Assembly: GCF_900499005.1 (NCBI RefSeq)
Contig: NZ_LS991316.1
Location: 778,166-842,165, forward strand
DNA from: Actinomyces culturomici
GTDB taxonomy: Bacteria; Actinomycetota; Actinomycetes; Actinomycetales; Actinomycetaceae
DNA: 64,000 nucleotides
Reading direction: 5' to 3'
This document shows positions 9,280-18,380 of this stretch, piece after piece. The translations under genes were made by a program, and so were the position numbers. How positions within the stretch are numbered: position 1 is the first letter of the stretch; every line of letters starts with the position of its first letter. Under the pieces are notes generated by a model that was not told the origin of the DNA, searched no databases, and saw only the letters and a program-made list of their open reading frames with translations.

Positions 9280-10191
9280 ATGCTGAACTTCCGCTACCAC
9301 ATCGTCTCGCTCATCGCGGTCTTCGCCGCCCTCGCCATCGGCGTCGTCCTCGGCGCGGGCCCCCTCCAGTCGAGGCTCGCCTCCGCCCTCTCGTCCTCGC
9401 AGGCATCGACCTCCGCGGCCGATGCCGCGAGCCTCGCCGACGCCCAGCGGATCGCCGACGCGGACGCCGCCGGCCTCAACGCCCTCGCCTCCGCGAAGCT
9501 CTCCGGATCGCTGTCCGGTCTCAAGGTCGCGACCGTATCCCTTCCGGGCGCGAACGCCGATGACGTCAAGACGGCGACCGAGGCACTCAAGTCCGCGGGC
9601 GCCGAGGTCGTCGGCGCCGCATCGCTCACGGACAACTGGGAGTCCGCTTCGATGTCCCAGTACCGCGAGACCCTGTCGACCCCCCTTGCGACGCACCTGC
9701 CCTCGCTCCCCTCGGACGCGAGCGGCGACGCGATCATCGGCTTCGGCGTCGTCTCCGTGCTCACCTCGACGGGCTCGGAGACCGACCTCGTGAAGGAGAT
9801 CCTCACCGATCAGTCGACGCCGATCCTCTCCCTCGACTCCGACCCGAAGGGCGGCGCCGAGGCGATCGTCGTCATCGGCGCCCGCGACTCCGCGCAGTCG
9901 GCCTCCGACTCCCAGTCCGCGGCCTCTGCGGCGAGCCCCGACGCCTGGGCGGGCCTCGCCCGCGCGGTCGCCGCCGCTCCGAAGTCGGGCGTCGTCGTCG
10001 GCGACGCGCACGACTCGACCTCGATGGTCGCCTCGCTGCGCTCGACTGGCGCCCAGGTGACGACGATCGACTCGCCTGGAACCGCACTCGCGAACGTCTC
10101 CGCGGTCGCGGCCCTGCGCGACGCATCGGCGGCCGCACGCGCCTTCGGCGTCGGCGAGGGCGCGGAGAAGGTGCTCCCCGACCTGCCCTGA
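9280..10191 (+). CDS. steB: SteB / MctB-like envelope protein
   Basis: 303 residues. The start MLNFRYHIVSLIAVFAALA is one uncleaved N-terminal membrane helix. An Ala/Ser-rich, coiled-coil-prone extracytoplasmic part follows, as in Rv1698 (MctB, an outer-membrane copper-export protein in mycobacteria) and Corynebacterium SteB. I chose the ATG at 9280 because GAGG (9268-9271) is well spaced; a TTG at 9274 is the alternative. It is the last gene of the conserved chain before the accessory insert. Division partner and copper channel are both possible roles. Confidence 0.85.
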   Translation: MLNFRYHIVSLIAVFAALAIGVVLGAGPLQSRLASALSSSQASTSAADAASLADAQRIADADAAGLNALASAKLSGSLSGLKVATVSLPGANADDVKTATEALKSAGAEVVGAASLTDNWESASMSQYRETLSTPLATHLPSLPSDASGDAIIGFGVVSVLTSTGSETDLVKEILTDQSTPILSLDSDPKGGAEAIVVIGARDSAQSASDSQSAASAASPDAWAGLARAVAAAPKSGVVVGDAHDSTSMVASLRSTGAQVTTIDSPGTALANVSAVAALRDASAAARAFGVGEGAEKVLPDLP

Positions 10192-10244
10192 TTGTGTATC
10201 TCCCGTAATAATGTGAACACTGTCTGAGGGGGCTTGCCGCCGAT
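10192..10244. other. Left edge of the accessory insert
   Basis: AT-richer sequence just after steB (gattgtgtatctcccg, then gtaataatgtg). The expected next gene, pyrG, is about 10.8 kb away, so the junction of the foreign segment probably lies here. No terminator or clear attachment repeat was seen. Confidence 0.4.
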
Positions 10245-10511
10245 TCCAGTTTGGGGATAGGGGCGAATGCTGTGAGACAGGCAGGTCGTGTGGCAGCGAA
10301 GTAGGTCCACTCGGCGACACGAGCGCGGTGTAGTGCTCGAACTTGCCGTTGCTCAACGGGTCGGTAGGGCTTGGCCCAACTGCGCTCTTGACGGACCCGA
10401 GAGTATCTGCGAAGGCGTATGAGCGGTAGCGGGCGCCCTTTACGACGGTGACGGTGACTCCGAGGCGTTCGCTCGCGGCAATAGAGCGACCGCGGTCTCC
10501 TCGTGCTCGTA
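10245..10511 (-). pseudogene. Degenerate IS481-type transposase (integrase core) fragment
   Basis: Read on the minus strand the stretch gives LGVTVTVV, then ARYRSYAFADTLGS, then DPLSNGKFEH. These match the IS481-family order GVTVERVMTDNGSCYRS ... RPQTNGKIER. The catalytic Asp of DNG is lost (KGA here), and after NGKFEH the continuation (RVAEWTYF, as in EWAY) is in another frame. The fragment is cut at its 5' side by the IS1634-type element starting at 10512. It is dead and short, so the family call is moderate. Confidence 0.55.
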
Positions 10512-10541
10512 GTTCAACCTGAGTTGCACAGTTGGGGTGTG

Positions 10542-12125
10542 TCACGTGGCGAGGCTGTCGAGGATGGTTTTCGCGGTTGGTGGGATGGTGGGTTGGGCGG
10601 TGATGTTGTGTCCGGCGATGCGGATGGTGACGTGACGCAGGGGCCGGAGTTGCCTGACGACGCTCTTGAGGGTCGTTCCGGTGCGGCGTTGAATGTCCCT
10701 GGCGACGGCGAGGGCGGTGATGACGACGGTCAGGTGTGCTTCGATGGCGTCGCGTGTGTGGTGGAAGATCGGCCTGGCTTTGAGGTCGGTTTTGCTCATG
10801 CGGAAGGACTGCTCGACGTGCCAGAGATCGTGATACGAGGTGATCACCTCCGAGGCGGGCATGAGGTGTTTGGGGATGTTGGTGACGTAGCCCTTCAATC
10901 CCACGAGCATTCGCGCCCGCTCAATACCCTTTTCGTCGATGCTGGCTGATCCGCGGGCTTGGGCGACGAAGGCTGGCTGATCCGCGGGCTTGGGCGACGA
11001 AGCGCGCCTTCTTCGCCTGCCGGCATCCCTCGACGATGTCGCGGGCGCGTTCTTCTTGCAGGCGCAGGGTTTTCGCGTCGCGGGCCCCCCGTTTCGCCGA
11101 GTAGGCCCAGACAGCCCGCCACGACTGCTCATGCGTCCTGGGGTCCCATACGGGCTCCGCCTTCACCTTCAGGTCCGAAGAGGCATTCGCACGGGCGTTC
11201 CCGCGCGGGGTGATGGTGTCAACCAGCTGCCCGTCGGCGAACGCGTCGCCGTGCCAGTGGAAGTGGGCTTCCAGATCATGGGGTGCTCGTGTTTGGCGGG
11301 CCCCGCACAATTGAACCGCAAGCCCGCCTCATCCAACTCGCGCAGGTTGGAGGCCGAGAGCATGCCAGCGTCGGCGACCACCACCATGTCGTGGGCGCCG
11401 TGGCGTTCCTGGAAAGCTTTGACGGTCGGCAGGATCGTCTGGGTTTCCGCCTTGTTCCCCTCCCAACACGAGACTTCCAGGGGGAAGCCTTGCCGGTCGA
11501 CGAGCAGGCCCACCACGATCTGGGGGTCCACGCGCCGCTCCTTCGAATACCCCACCTTTCGAAGCTCGTCTTCCTTCTCCGCCTCGAAATACAAGGTCGT
11601 CACGTCGTACAAGACCAGAGACAGGTCCCCGCCCGACAGGGCGTGGCGAAAACACGCTGTGGCGATCCGGTTCCGATAGTCATCCCTGTTGGCCCGCTCC
11701 AGAGCAGACTGCAAGGAGTTGCGGTGGCGCGCAGCAACGCCGAGCTCTTCAAGGACAAGCCCGGCAGCCCTGACGGATCCGGGAGCGATGAGGCGGGCGG
11801 CGACAAGCTGGAAGAACCCTTCATCACCCAATGCTTCTTCAAACCCGAGGAACCTGTAGACGCTACGGATCGCCTCCAGGAGCAGACGCGACTCCTGGGC
11901 GACCACAACCGCCTGACCCGGCATCTTCCCCGAGTCGGTGTCCAACGGCAGCGTCTCCTGGCCAGGGTGCAGATGATCGTTCGCGATGCGAAGCAGCGCG
12001 GCAAGCTCGCCGTCGCTGTGAGCAGTACCGACATGCTCCAGCACGACATCGCGTCGATCGCGGCGCTCAGCGATCTGCACTTTGACCGCACCATTACGCC
12101 CTGGCACCTTGCGAACGAACACCAC
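10542..12125 (-). pseudogene. IS1634-family transposase with two frame disruptions
   Basis: The N-terminal part starts at a GTG (12125; VFVRKVPGRNGAVKVQI) and contains LVLYDVTTLYFEAE (first DDE Asp) and MVVVADAGMLSASNL (second Asp). Near 11300-11315 the frame changes (RFNCAGPAK to GARQTRAPHDLEAHF). A second break is caused by a 31-bp tandem duplication at 10941-11002. Beyond it, IDEKGIERARMLVGLKGY and WHVEQSFRMSK run to the stop at 10542. With both lesions repaired it would be a normal full-length transposase, so decay is recent. Confidence 0.85.
10941..11002 (-). repeat. Perfect 31-bp tandem duplication that breaks the transposase frame
   Basis: Units 10941-10971 and 10972-11002 are identical; each starts gctggctgatccgcggg and ends cgacgaag. 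As 31 is not a multiple of three, the second copy shifts the frame. Deleting one unit joins KKARFVAQARGSAS to IDEKGIERAR, the expected sequence and the one seen in the other IS copy. Confidence 0.93.
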
Positions 12126-12244
12126 GAGCCCACAATACCCAGCCCGCGGGGTGTGTCATCCACGAAAACCAAACACAACCCCACCAGGCAAAACACACTC
12201 ACAAAGAGCCGAAATCAGACCCAACTGTGCAACTCAGGTCGAAC

Positions 12245-12708
12245 CGCAGGTGAATACCTCTCCGGTGACGACCCGACCGGCATGCAAACCGCAGCACCTT
12301 GCGCGGCGATCGCTGCGGGGAAGAGCATGGCTTAGATTGAGTCTTGATCGGTCACTGACAGCCCGAACCGTTACCGGTCCGCCAACCGCTTCGCCGTCGC
12401 CAGCGAGCACCTGAACCGTTCCGGGGCGGGCTACAAGGAACAGCGCAGCTCGACGACGAACAGCCAGGCGACGATGCTTCTCAGACGTGTCAAAGGGACG
12501 CTTGCGTGAATCACGAGGACCTCCGTGGTCAGGATGCGAGCGCGATAACCCACATCCTGACCATCTAGGTCCTCACCCCTGAACCCGTTCACATCTTTTC
12601 GGGCAAGTACACCTAGGAATACCTGCAGTTTCGTTCCAGTTCTTCTCGAGCGTTTCAGCCTGCATTTTCGGTAGGTATGCTCCATTACTTGAGACGGGGC
12701 TCGAAGGA
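12245..12708. other. Non-coding remnant region between the IS and the GH172 gene
   Basis: No intact gene is supported. A plus-strand frame just after the IS reads AGEYLSGDDPTGMQTA and stops at 12335, possibly a decayed C-terminus. A large inverted repeat lies at 12514-12573. The GH172 stop is at 12709, so the right half is the 3' region of that gene. Confidence 0.5.
12514..12573. terminator. Large imperfect hairpin downstream of the GH172 gene
   Basis: Arms 12514-12535 (gaggacctccgtggtcagg...) and 12552-12573 pair over 22 bp with three mismatches and a 16-nt loop. It lies about 135 bp past the minus-strand GH172 stop. It may end that transcript, or be a remnant of an IS end. There is no clear T-run. 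Confidence 0.45.
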
Positions 12709-13851
12709 TCATCGATCAAGGCTGAAGTGGGTTTCCGCTCTCGCCGGACATGCGCCAAGATCGGGGACAGGCAGCGTTCCCAAGTGAATCTCCATGGATT
12801 CCGACGTTGGCGAAGTCGGTCGCGACGTGGAACTGTGATCAAGGTAGAAGAATGACGTCGAGGAGATATCGTCTCGAAGTGGGAGATAACGCCATCCCGC
12901 GCGCCATCCCAAGGCTTGAATTTCAACTCGGGATATCTCTTCGTCAAAACGGATCGGATCCAAAATGTGCCAGCGGTAGAGTCCGAACCTCTGCTGAGAG
13001 CTGTACAGGCCATCCGGTCTGATGACCTGTGGCATACCGAGATAGGGAGTTGAGTATTCAGTGTACCCATGACCGGGAACGTCAAAATTCCATGCACCTC
13101 CGAAGTAGTCTTCGGTGCCAGTGCCGCAGATCGTTGGATATTTGCGATCACCATCGAAGTAGAACTTCATCTCACCCTCGCCCCACCAGCCATTTGAGTT
13201 CACTCCCCAGGCCAGATAGGTCCCAACGTACGAACCGTGTCCGGTGATCTTGTCCAGGAGGACGTGTGGCTTCTTCTCCTCAAGAGGATTCGATCGACGC
13301 CACTGCGCATGAAAGTAGCCTATTGTAGGTGGAACTGCCCGTAGTTCATATGTCACCTGATAATAGACTCTGGCGGATGCTTCCGAGGTGTTCTCGAGTG
13401 TGATGAGAGCACCTCTTCGAAAGGGCATCGGCCAGTATGAATTGAATCCGCCATGCGGATTGGCTGCAACCGTCTGCGAATTCACTTGGGAGAAGACTCC
13501 CCATCCGTTGCAGAAAAAGTCGCCGTAAGGAACCTCCACTGCAGGCTCCGGATCACCGTCCCAGTACATACGCAAGACGAGTGTGCGCCAGTTGTCCGTA
13601 TGTGTCGTTGCCCAAATGTGGGAGATGCAGCCAGCCCCTTCGATGTCTGCGACAACAAACGTAGCTCCTGGATCGATGTCAACGCTCGGTGACACTTTCC
13701 AGCCGGGCCCGAGATCTCGAGCACAACCAGCACCGGTACCTGACGTGGCCCTTGCACCACCTCCCTTCGAGCCATCAAAGTTTTCCGGACTGATCGAACG
13801 CGTGTGCACGCTACCGGATTCGGGCAGGATGTACAGGGATGACAGATCCAT
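12709..13851 (-). CDS. GH172 (DUF2961) family glycoside hydrolase
   Basis: 380 residues, a normal length for the family, with no signal peptide, so probably cytoplasmic. DUF2961 features include FDGSKGGG, ISHIWATT, LRMYWDGDPEPAVEVP, YGDFFCNGWG, GWWGEGEMKFYFDGD, CGTGTEDYFGGAWNF and ALGWRAGWRYLPLRDD. The Glu residues of GEGEMKF and GTGTEDYF are the candidate catalytic pair. Characterised GH172 enzymes act on alpha-D-fructofuranosyl or D-arabinofuranosyl linkages. I chose ATG 13851 because a GAGG sits just before it; 13863 is an upstream alternative. The LacI-type operator at 13894-13907 lies in its promoter region. Confidence 0.85.
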   Translation of the reverse strand: MDLSSLYILPESGSVHTRSISPENFDGSKGGGARATSGTGAGCARDLGPGWKVSPSVDIDPGATFVVADIEGAGCISHIWATTHTDNWRTLVLRMYWDGDPEPAVEVPYGDFFCNGWGVFSQVNSQTVAANPHGGFNSYWPMPFRRGALITLENTSEASARVYYQVTYELRAVPPTIGYFHAQWRRSNPLEEKKPHVLLDKITGHGSYVGTYLAWGVNSNGWWGEGEMKFYFDGDRKYPTICGTGTEDYFGGAWNFDVPGHGYTEYSTPYLGMPQVIRPDGLYSSQQRFGLYRWHILDPIRFDEEISRVEIQALGWRAGWRYLPLRDDISSTSFFYLDHSSTSRPTSPTSESMEIHLGTLPVPDLGACPARAETHFSLDR

Positions 13852-13893
13852 GAGCGACCTCATCGACGACGTGGATTGGTGTTCCGCCGCCAG

Positions 13894-13907
13894 TGTAATC
13901 GATTACA
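13894..13907. promoter_or_regulatory. LacI-family operator between GH172 and lacI genes
   Basis: tgtaatcgattaca is a perfect 14-bp palindrome with the central CG typical of LacI/GalR operators. It lies between divergent genes, 42 bp before the GH172 ATG and 40 bp before the lacI ATG. The same core recurs at 20855-20866 upstream of the binding-protein gene. Confidence 0.85.
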
Positions 13908-13947
13908 GTTGGCGTCGGCAAGATGATCGTGTATCGAAGGGAAATGA

Positions 13948-14967
13948 ATGGCGACGATTTCGGACGTTGCGCGCCTGGCCAATGTTTCTGTAGCGACTGT
14001 CTCGAGAGTCTTCAATGGGGCACGAGTGTCCGACGCTCGGACGCGCGCAGTCCTGGCTGCCGCCGAGCAGCTCTCATTCACTCCGAATCGGGCAGCTCGG
14101 AATCTCCGTATGCGTCGATCGGACCTGATCGCTCTCATCATTCCTGATCTTGCGAACCCATACTTCACTGAGTTGGCAAGAGGCGTTGAGGATCGAGTGA
14201 TTAGAGACGGCTTCTCGCTCGTGCTTTGCAATACTGACGATTCCAAAGAGAAGGAGCGGAGCTATTTGCGAATTTCGCGTGCCCAAGAAATGGCGGGTCT
14301 AATGATGGTGGTCGCTGACACTGCGCATCCTCCTGCAGAGCTTGAGAGGCTTGGTATGCCAGTAGTCGTGGTGGACCGTGCACCCGACATCGCCGTTGAT
14401 TCTGTGATCTCCGCAAACGCCGATGCCGGTCGGATTGCGACGAAGTCGCTAATTGATCAGGGCTATCGGCGAATCGCCTTCATCGGTGGGCCGGGCTACA
14501 TCGATACTGCGAGCCAGCGCCGTCGGGGTTGGATGGATGCGATGAGCGAAGCCAAGGGCTCTCTCTCCACTGTGATTGAGGTTGAAACTGACTTTAAGGT
14601 CGGTGGCGGATATCGAGCGACCCTTGAGCTTCTCGATAGAGCGGATCCTCCAGAGGCGATAGTCGCCGCCAACAGTCTGATTGGTGTAGGTATGCTGCAG
14701 GCGTTGACCGAACGGGAGATCCTTCCGCCGCGAATTGGGGCGGCTGTGATCGGCAATCTTCCCTATTCGACATTGTCTCTTAGAAACGTGTCGATAGTGG
14801 ATCTACATGAATACCGAATCGGTTGGGAAGGAGCTGAGTTGCTCCTCGATCGGATTAGGGGCTCGCGCGTCGAACCGCGTGCGCTGATAGTTGAAGTTGG
14901 CGACGATATTGGTTCGCTGAGGTCTATGCCGAAGCAGCAACAGGAAGGGCTCCGTGGAACTAGATGA
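13948..14967 (+). CDS. LacI-family transcriptional regulator
   Basis: 339 residues. The N-terminal helix-turn-helix is textbook: ISDVARLANVSVATVSRVFNG, with hinge helix region PNRAARNLRMRR. A periplasmic-binding-like effector domain follows (ALIIPDLANPYFTELARGVED, ... RIAFIGGPG). It most likely represses the GH172 gene and the ABC-GH116 operon through the palindromes at 13894 and 20855, and probably itself. The effector is unknown, perhaps a sugar released by GH172 or GH116. The ATG follows gaaggga. It is convergent with the GH116 gene with an 18-bp gap. Confidence 0.92.
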   Translation: MATISDVARLANVSVATVSRVFNGARVSDARTRAVLAAAEQLSFTPNRAARNLRMRRSDLIALIIPDLANPYFTELARGVEDRVIRDGFSLVLCNTDDSKEKERSYLRISRAQEMAGLMMVVADTAHPPAELERLGMPVVVVDRAPDIAVDSVISANADAGRIATKSLIDQGYRRIAFIGGPGYIDTASQRRRGWMDAMSEAKGSLSTVIEVETDFKVGGGYRATLELLDRADPPEAIVAANSLIGVGMLQALTEREILPPRIGAAVIGNLPYSTLSLRNVSIVDLHEYRIGWEGAELLLDRIRGSRVEPRALIVEVGDDIGSLRSMPKQQQEGLRGTR

Positions 14968-14985
14968 TGCTCTCGAAACGGCTCA

Positions 14986-17514
14986 TCACCTGAAGGTGTG
15001 AAGATACTGCTCGCGTTCGAGGGTGATGTTGTGCCAGAGTACGTATCCATTGCAAACAATTGTGACCTTGTCAAGGGTGCCCTGGAGTACACGGATCTTG
15101 AACTCATTTGGATTGATCGTCACGCGCCCCCAGGCACTATTGGTAATGAAGAGTCCCGAGTAGCCGTCAGGTCGAGCTGGATGAAAATCTAGCCGTCTAT
15201 GAGGAGCGTCCCATTGCTGCCCGGATTCGGTTAACAGGAGAGCCCAAGAAGACATTGACCGGGCATAGTATCGCCCGCATTCAATCTCGCTCCATGGATT
15301 TCTTTTCACGCCGTCGTAGCGTTCGGAAATTGCCGATTCGATACGGTCGCATTGCGCAATGCGACCGCGAGAAAGCAACAGCGTTGCAACTTCATGTTCG
15401 ATTCCCGTCCAAACTTCGTCCGAGTAAACAAATGGCACTTGGGGTCGGTCCCCGTGGGGCCAAGATGCCAACAGAAGACCAGCTTCCCTGGGAAGAGCAA
15501 AGGCGCGCCTCGTGGAGGGGACGCAGGAAAGGTCGGCAACGAAGTTGTGGGTGAAGATCGCGTCGAGAGCAGAATCAAGTGACGCGTTGTTCGTAATCTG
15601 CTCAAGGCCATTCACGAGCGCGTGGAACTGTCCAAGAAGTTGATCTGAAAGCACACCACTACCGAACTGGTGGCGCGCGGCCTCGGAGCATCCGATCTGT
15701 TGGAAGTACTCGCCATTGAAGAGAAGCTCACCGAATGCGGTTCGACATCGCAGGCGCGCTTCTTTCCAGGTATCAGCGTGAATAGTGTCATGCATACGTC
15801 TTGCGAGGCGCTCACCCGCGTCGAGAGCGGCGATGAGCATGGAGTTTGCGAGCGGCTCACTTCCCTCGAACTCGATGTCGTATGTGTTGTGGACCCGAGC
15901 ATTGACAAGGCCGGTCTCTGGATCGACCCAATTGGTTAGTGCGAAGTCGAGGGCGCGGGCCGCGGAGTGCCATCGGCGGGAGAGCCATGTGTCATCACCC
16001 GCAAAGCGCCACTCGCGATATAGGCGCAGGATGGTGCCGAGCTGACCGTCGACTGCCGGAGCCATGAACCACTGGGGATTTCTGAATAGTGCATTGGATC
16101 TGAAGCGCTGGGAGCCCTCCGGGGAAGTTTCCTCGTCAAACTCAAGCTCTCGAGCGCTGCGCTCGAGCTCGGGGAAGACCCAGGCGAGCGTCTGCGCGTA
16201 TGACCATACGTGTGTACAGCTTCCCTCGCAGGAACCGACACTTTCAAATAGACCTTCCCAAGCTCCAAGTACGGGACCTTGTCGGGCACCATCCTCAATT
16301 GCGAAGACGAGCGGGGTGCGCAACGCTGCAAGAGAAGCCGCGATTGACCTCTGGGATGCTGCTGGAATCGTCGAGTCACACAGCGTGACCGCGAATCGCG
16401 AAGAACTAGCGAGGAGGTCGTCACGATGGCCGAAATAGTGCGCGATGACTTCATGCGCGTTCGCCCATCTCTCGGCGTAGGAATTCAAGACTCTCCGGTG
16501 AGTCTCTCCTCCCTCGAGCCCGATGTTGCCATTCCACTCTGCCAATCGGTATGGAACCAGCCACGCGAGTACAAATACGAACTCTCCAATATCACCAGGA
16601 GCAATTTCTTGGGTGGAGGCCACGGAAGCGGTCCTCTCCTTTGGCAGTACGTCCCAAATGTCATGGTGCGCTGGATCAAAGTTTGAGGAAAATAGCGGTA
16701 GCGGTTCCGACTCGTGTGTTGGCAAGCCCTCGCTCGGAAGTCGACCGGTAGTCGTAAACTCCGTCCAGAACTGCTCTGAAGCATCCGGCCAGAAGTCGAC
16801 ACTCCAAGCGGGAAGTACCTCTGCACCTTCGTCGCCAATCGCAAGGGCAATCGACGAGTACTTCCCACCGGACGCTGCCCCCGCCAGCTCTACTCCTGAC
16901 CACCCATGCTCTCGAATGACAGTCGAGCACGGAGCCGCCAGACCTGAATCGACAGTGTCGGCGAAGAGCGATGGATCGTAGCTCGTTGTTCCAACAACCG
17001 AAAATGACAAAGGCGTGGCGGACGTATTCTCCACGCTGATTCTGAACTCGACCAGCGGGAGCGACGAAGAATCAAGATCGAGTGGAATGAAGGGCGTGAC
17101 TGCGCGAATATGCACGCTTGCAGGGAACTCCGGGTCGGCGAGTTCCCCGAACGCGAACGGGAACAACGCGGAGACCGTTCCGGTGGTGAAACGCGGTAAA
17201 CCCGCCAACTCTGCAAATGGAGATCCGCCTTGCCAGTCGAACGGGGCCGAGTATTGTGACTCAATGATCCTCGACGTCGGAACGCCGATCGGGTTTGTAG
17301 TTCGAATAGCGAAGAACGAATATCCGTTCTTCCCGCCGAAGCGAGGGCCGTTCCAAAGTTGCCAATCTGTCAATTCACACCGCGGGCCGAATGACACGCC
17401 CCCCGTGCAGACGCCCCCAAGTGGAAATCGCCAGGTCGTATCGCTCGACGAGTAGATCGGCCGAGAAACGTCTCCGAATTCCTCCGAACCGTGCTTTCCG
17501 AAACTATGAACCAT
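14986..17514 (-). CDS. GH116 (GBA2-like) family glycoside hydrolase
   Basis: 842 residues, no signal peptide. The N-terminal sandwich domain begins WRFPLGGVCTGGVSFGPRCE, matching the GBA2-type LPLGGIGTG motif. The (alpha/alpha)6 catalytic domain has VHNTYDIEFEG, with Glu548 as likely nucleophile, and SDEVWTGIEHEVA, with Asp699 as likely acid/base. Their spacing of 151 fits human GBA2 (E527/D677). Family activities include beta-glucosidase, beta-xylosidase and beta-N-acetylglucosaminidase; the substrate here is not predictable. It follows the second permease by 4 bp and is last in the operon, so it probably acts on imported oligosaccharide. Confidence 0.88.
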   Translation of the reverse strand: MVHSFGKHGSEEFGDVSRPIYSSSDTTWRFPLGGVCTGGVSFGPRCELTDWQLWNGPRFGGKNGYSFFAIRTTNPIGVPTSRIIESQYSAPFDWQGGSPFAELAGLPRFTTGTVSALFPFAFGELADPEFPASVHIRAVTPFIPLDLDSSSLPLVEFRISVENTSATPLSFSVVGTTSYDPSLFADTVDSGLAAPCSTVIREHGWSGVELAGAASGGKYSSIALAIGDEGAEVLPAWSVDFWPDASEQFWTEFTTTGRLPSEGLPTHESEPLPLFSSNFDPAHHDIWDVLPKERTASVASTQEIAPGDIGEFVFVLAWLVPYRLAEWNGNIGLEGGETHRRVLNSYAERWANAHEVIAHYFGHRDDLLASSSRFAVTLCDSTIPAASQRSIAASLAALRTPLVFAIEDGARQGPVLGAWEGLFESVGSCEGSCTHVWSYAQTLAWVFPELERSARELEFDEETSPEGSQRFRSNALFRNPQWFMAPAVDGQLGTILRLYREWRFAGDDTWLSRRWHSAARALDFALTNWVDPETGLVNARVHNTYDIEFEGSEPLANSMLIAALDAGERLARRMHDTIHADTWKEARLRCRTAFGELLFNGEYFQQIGCSEAARHQFGSGVLSDQLLGQFHALVNGLEQITNNASLDSALDAIFTHNFVADLSCVPSTRRAFALPREAGLLLASWPHGDRPQVPFVYSDEVWTGIEHEVATLLLSRGRIAQCDRIESAISERYDGVKRNPWSEIECGRYYARSMSSWALLLTESGQQWDAPHRRLDFHPARPDGYSGLFITNSAWGRVTINPNEFKIRVLQGTLDKVTIVCNGYVLWHNITLEREQYLHTFR

Positions 17515-17518
17515 CGAC

Positions 17519-18379
17519 TCACTTCATCCCAGACATCTTAATGTTGCCAATGATCTGGCGTTGGAAAATGAGGAAGATGATGACCACCGGAGCGGCTGCA
17601 AGTACCGAGCCAGCCATCAATAGGCCCAACTCCGTGGTCCGCTCCGATCGGAAGCCGGCCAAATACTGCTGGATTACGAAGTTTTTCGGCGATGCAATTG
17701 TAAGGATAGGCCAAACATAGGAATTCCAATAGGCGAGGAATGCGGTGATTCCTTGAACGACAAAAGGTGGGCGCGATAGTGGAAGAAAGACCTTTAGGAA
17801 AATCTTGAAGCGGCCGCAACCATCCAGCATTGCTGCCTCTTCGAGGCTCTGCGGGATGTTCAGATAGAACTGTCTAATGAAGAATATTGATGCGGCGTTT
17901 GCTGCACCTGGGATTACGAGCACGGCTAAGGTGTCGAGCATCGCCAGCTTGGTAACTACGATGAAGCTCGTGAGGAGAATCGTCATTCCCGGGATGAACA
18001 TGGTGGTGATGGTGACTACCCAGAGCAATCGCTTGAAACGAAAGTCAAGTCGTGCGAACGCGTAGGCTGCAAGAGAGTTGACGGTAAGGGATAGGATTGT
18101 GTACAGAACAGCGCCGACAAACGTCCACACCATTGTCCGAACGAAAGTTGGGTCGGCGAGAATCTGCCGATAATTCTGCCACTTCCAAACTTCTGGAAAG
18201 AACTGAAAGGGGGTTTCAATTACCTCAGTCTTAGACTTGAATCCGGCGATCAGCATCCACAGTAGAGGAAAGAGTGCTGAGAAGAGAATTGCTGCGATGG
18301 CAATGGCTTTGGCGGCATGTGGGATGACACTTGCCAACATAGTTTTCGCCGATGAATTGCGCCTTGGTCCACTCGACAT
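17519..18379 (-). CDS. Carbohydrate ABC transporter permease (MalG type)
   Basis: 286 residues, about six membrane helices, beginning with a helix at AIAIAAILFSALFPLLWMLI. The EAA loop that docks the ATPase is EEAAMLDGCGRFKIFLKVFLP. It pairs with the upstream MalF-type permease (1-bp gap) and the lipoprotein at 19391-20752. No ATPase gene is in the cluster, so a shared MsiK-like ATPase elsewhere is expected. Confidence 0.92.
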   Translation of the reverse strand: MSSGPRRNSSAKTMLASVIPHAAKAIAIAAILFSALFPLLWMLIAGFKSKTEVIETPFQFFPEVWKWQNYRQILADPTFVRTMVWTFVGAVLYTILSLTVNSLAAYAFARLDFRFKRLLWVVTITTMFIPGMTILLTSFIVVTKLAMLDTLAVLVIPGAANAASIFFIRQFYLNIPQSLEEAAMLDGCGRFKIFLKVFLPLSRPPFVVQGITAFLAYWNSYVWPILTIASPKNFVIQQYLAGFRSERTTELGLLMAGSVLAAAPVVIIFLIFQRQIIGNIKMSGMK

Positions 18380-18380
18380 T

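Larger units (their letters stand above)
10512..12244 (-). mobile_element. IS1634-family element with 24-bp terminal inverted repeats
   Basis: The ends 10512-10535 (gttcaacctgagttgc...) and 12221-12244 (...gcaactcaggtcgaac) are inverted repeats with one mismatch over 24 bp. Between them lies one minus-strand transposase gene, now broken in two places. No clear target duplication could be picked out. The element interrupts an IS481-type remnant. Confidence 0.8.

Noticed and set aside
12431-13154. Small minus-strand frames after and within the GH172 gene
   Set aside because: No domain signature; they overlap the GH172 frame, whose C-terminal length and motifs are normal.
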